Shown: positions 6,229-7,424 of the stretch, in pieces
Numbering within the stretch: position 1 is the first letter of the stretch
Layout: every line of letters begins with the position of its first letter
NCBI GenBank assembly: GCA_023394035.1
Contig: JAEXBK010000082.1
Span: 1 to 7,424 of the forward strand
DNA length: 7,424 nucleotides
Reading direction: 5' to 3'
From: Bacillota bacterium
Lineage (GTDB): Bacteria > Bacillota > Clostridia > Peptostreptococcales > Anaerovoracaceae
Notes under the pieces: generated by a model
The model's input: only the letters and a program-made list of their open reading frames with translations
The model's database searches: none
What the model was told of the DNA's origin: nothing
Translations under genes and position numbers: made by a program

Positions 6229-6257
6229 AAGGATACCTATTTTATGGAGGTTTTAAC

Positions 6258-7424
6258 ATGCTTAATTTTAAGGATCACCGGAATATCCACTGTATCGGAA
6301 TCGGAGGCATTGGTCTGTCTGCAATTGCAGAGATCCTGCTTTCAAGAGGATATAGCGTATCCGGCTCAGATATGAAGGATTCGGAAATAGTCGATAAGCT
6401 GAGAAAAATGGGAGCTTCCATATATATCGGTCATAGAGCCGAGAATGTGGAAAATGCCGATCTTATAGTATACTCCCTTGCCATTGCCGAGGAAAACCCG
6501 GAGATTATAAGGGCAAGAGAAAAGAATATAACGCTTGCATCAAGAGCAGAGGTTCTTGGTGTCCTTATGGACGAATTCGAACAGAGCATCGCGATAAGCG
6601 GTACGCACGGAAAAACAACGACTACATCAATGGTCTCACTTATACTTGAACATGCAGGGCTTGATCCTACGATTCTCGTAGGGGGCACACTTAGCGAACT
6701 CTGCGGGAACTGCAAGGTTGGAAGAGGCTCTTTTTTTGTGACTGAGGCATGTGAGTACAGGGACAGCTTCCTTGAACTCAGACCTATGATTGAGATAATC
6801 CTGAATATAGATTCGGATCATCTTGACTATTTTAAGGATATTGATCATATCGTAAACTCATTTGATTCATTTACAAGAAACGTAAGGGCAGGCGGAAAAA
6901 TCATAGCATATGATGCAAATCCGTTTGTAAACAGAGTAATAAAGGATCTTCCGGGCGTTATAACATACGGATATAATCCTCAGAGTACTTACTCCGTATC
7001 TGATGTCAGCTTTTCACCCGAAGGGCTTCCGCACTTCCATATTCATAATAATGGAGAAGACCTCGGAGAAATCAGCCTAAGTGTTCCTGGAGAACATAAT
7101 ATTTTGAACGCGACGGCAGCATTTGCATGCGGACATATACTCGGTGTTCCTGCTGAAACGATTATATCCACGATCGCTATGTATCACGGGACAAAGAGAA
7201 GATTCGATATTATAGGAAAGACGGAACAAGACGTTACTGTTATAGATGATTATGCACATCATCCGACCGAAATCAAAGCGACACTTTCTGCAGCAAAGAA
7301 CATACCTCATAATCGCATCTGGTGTCTGTTCCAGCCGCATACGTATACGCGGACGCTTGCTCTCTTTGATGAATTTGTCGATTCGTTCAACGATGCCGAC
7401 GTTCTCGTACTTACAGATATCTAT
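6258..7424 (+). CDS. murC: MurC, UDP-N-acetylmuramate--L-alanine ligase (3' end missing)
   Basis: MurC is the cytoplasmic ATP-dependent ligase that adds L-alanine to UDP-N-acetylmuramic acid, the first amino-acid step of peptidoglycan precursor synthesis. The frame is open for 389 codons to the window end; full-length MurC is about 455-460 residues, so roughly 70 are missing. Motifs are in order: nucleotide-binding-like GIGGIGLSA (14-22), SRAEVLG (95-101), ATP P-loop GTHGKTTT (115-122), EACEYRDSFL (163-172), NIDSDHLDYF (183-192), GEHNILNA (278-285), RRFD (314-317), VIDDYAHHPTEI (328-339) and FQPHTYTRT (358-366). The EACEY version is typical of Clostridia. The ATG at 6258 has GGAGG (6246-6250) 7 nt upstream and its own promoter. 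It is divergent from purR. Confidence 0.96.
   Translation, partial: MLNFKDHRNIHCIGIGGIGLSAIAEILLSRGYSVSGSDMKDSEIVDKLRKMGASIYIGHRAENVENADLIVYSLAIAEENPEIIRAREKNITLASRAEVLGVLMDEFEQSIAISGTHGKTTTTSMVSLILEHAGLDPTILVGGTLSELCGNCKVGRGSFFVTEACEYRDSFLELRPMIEIILNIDSDHLDYFKDIDHIVNSFDSFTRNVRAGGKIIAYDANPFVNRVIKDLPGVITYGYNPQSTYSVSDVSFSPEGLPHFHIHNNGEDLGEISLSVPGEHNILNATAAFACGHILGVPAETIISTIAMYHGTKRRFDIIGKTEQDVTVIDDYAHHPTEIKATLSAAKNIPHNRIWCLFQPHTYTRTLALFDEFVDSFNDADVLVLTDIY

Noticed and set aside
6139..6257. A riboswitch or structured leader ahead of murC or purR
   Set aside because: Both predicted leaders are only about 20-25 nt, and no stable hairpin with a T-run is seen.

Overview
The window looks like chromosomal DNA of an anaerobic member of the Clostridia (Bacillota). 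The support is strong AGGAGG-type ribosome binding sites, a Gram-positive-type PurR next to SpoVG, a MurC with the EACEY motif, and moderate-to-low G+C with many ATA and AGA codons. The genus cannot be fixed from the sequence. I see no tRNA, rRNA, CRISPR array, insertion sequence or phage gene. No stretch longer than about 120 bases lacks a gene.

Left part (about 1-4970, + strand): a compact operon for a peptide/nickel-family (Opp/Dpp) ABC importer. It holds the end of an OppB-type permease, a greatly enlarged OppC-type permease, two ATPases (OppD and OppF types) and a small single-pass membrane protein I do not recognise. Genes abut or overlap: Shine-Dalgarno sequences share bases with the preceding stop codon at oppB/oppC and oppC/oppD, and oppD/oppF overlap by ATGA. 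The operon ends at a perfect 14-bp stem terminator. The substrate-binding lipoprotein (OppA) is not in the window and may lie upstream.

Right part (about 4986-7424): spoVG and purR lie on the - strand, converging on the opp operon and sharing its bidirectional terminator. murC lies on the + strand, diverging from purR, and runs off the end. Good sigma-A-like promoters are visible for spoVG (in the purR-spoVG gap) and purR, and an extended -10 promoter for murC. The murC/purR/spoVG grouping resembles a known clostridial neighbourhood and joins peptidoglycan synthesis, purine control and a global nucleic-acid-binding regulator.

The least ordinary item is the OppC-type permease. About 220 residues, possibly containing a duplicated unit of about 60 residues, separate its first membrane helix from the rest of the permease domain, where ordinary relatives have roughly 30-40. 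OppC also has an acidic N-terminal tail, and its partner OppD has an unusual basic N-terminal extension. Otherwise the window is mostly conserved housekeeping and transport genes; I found no convincing sign of a new defence or mobile system.
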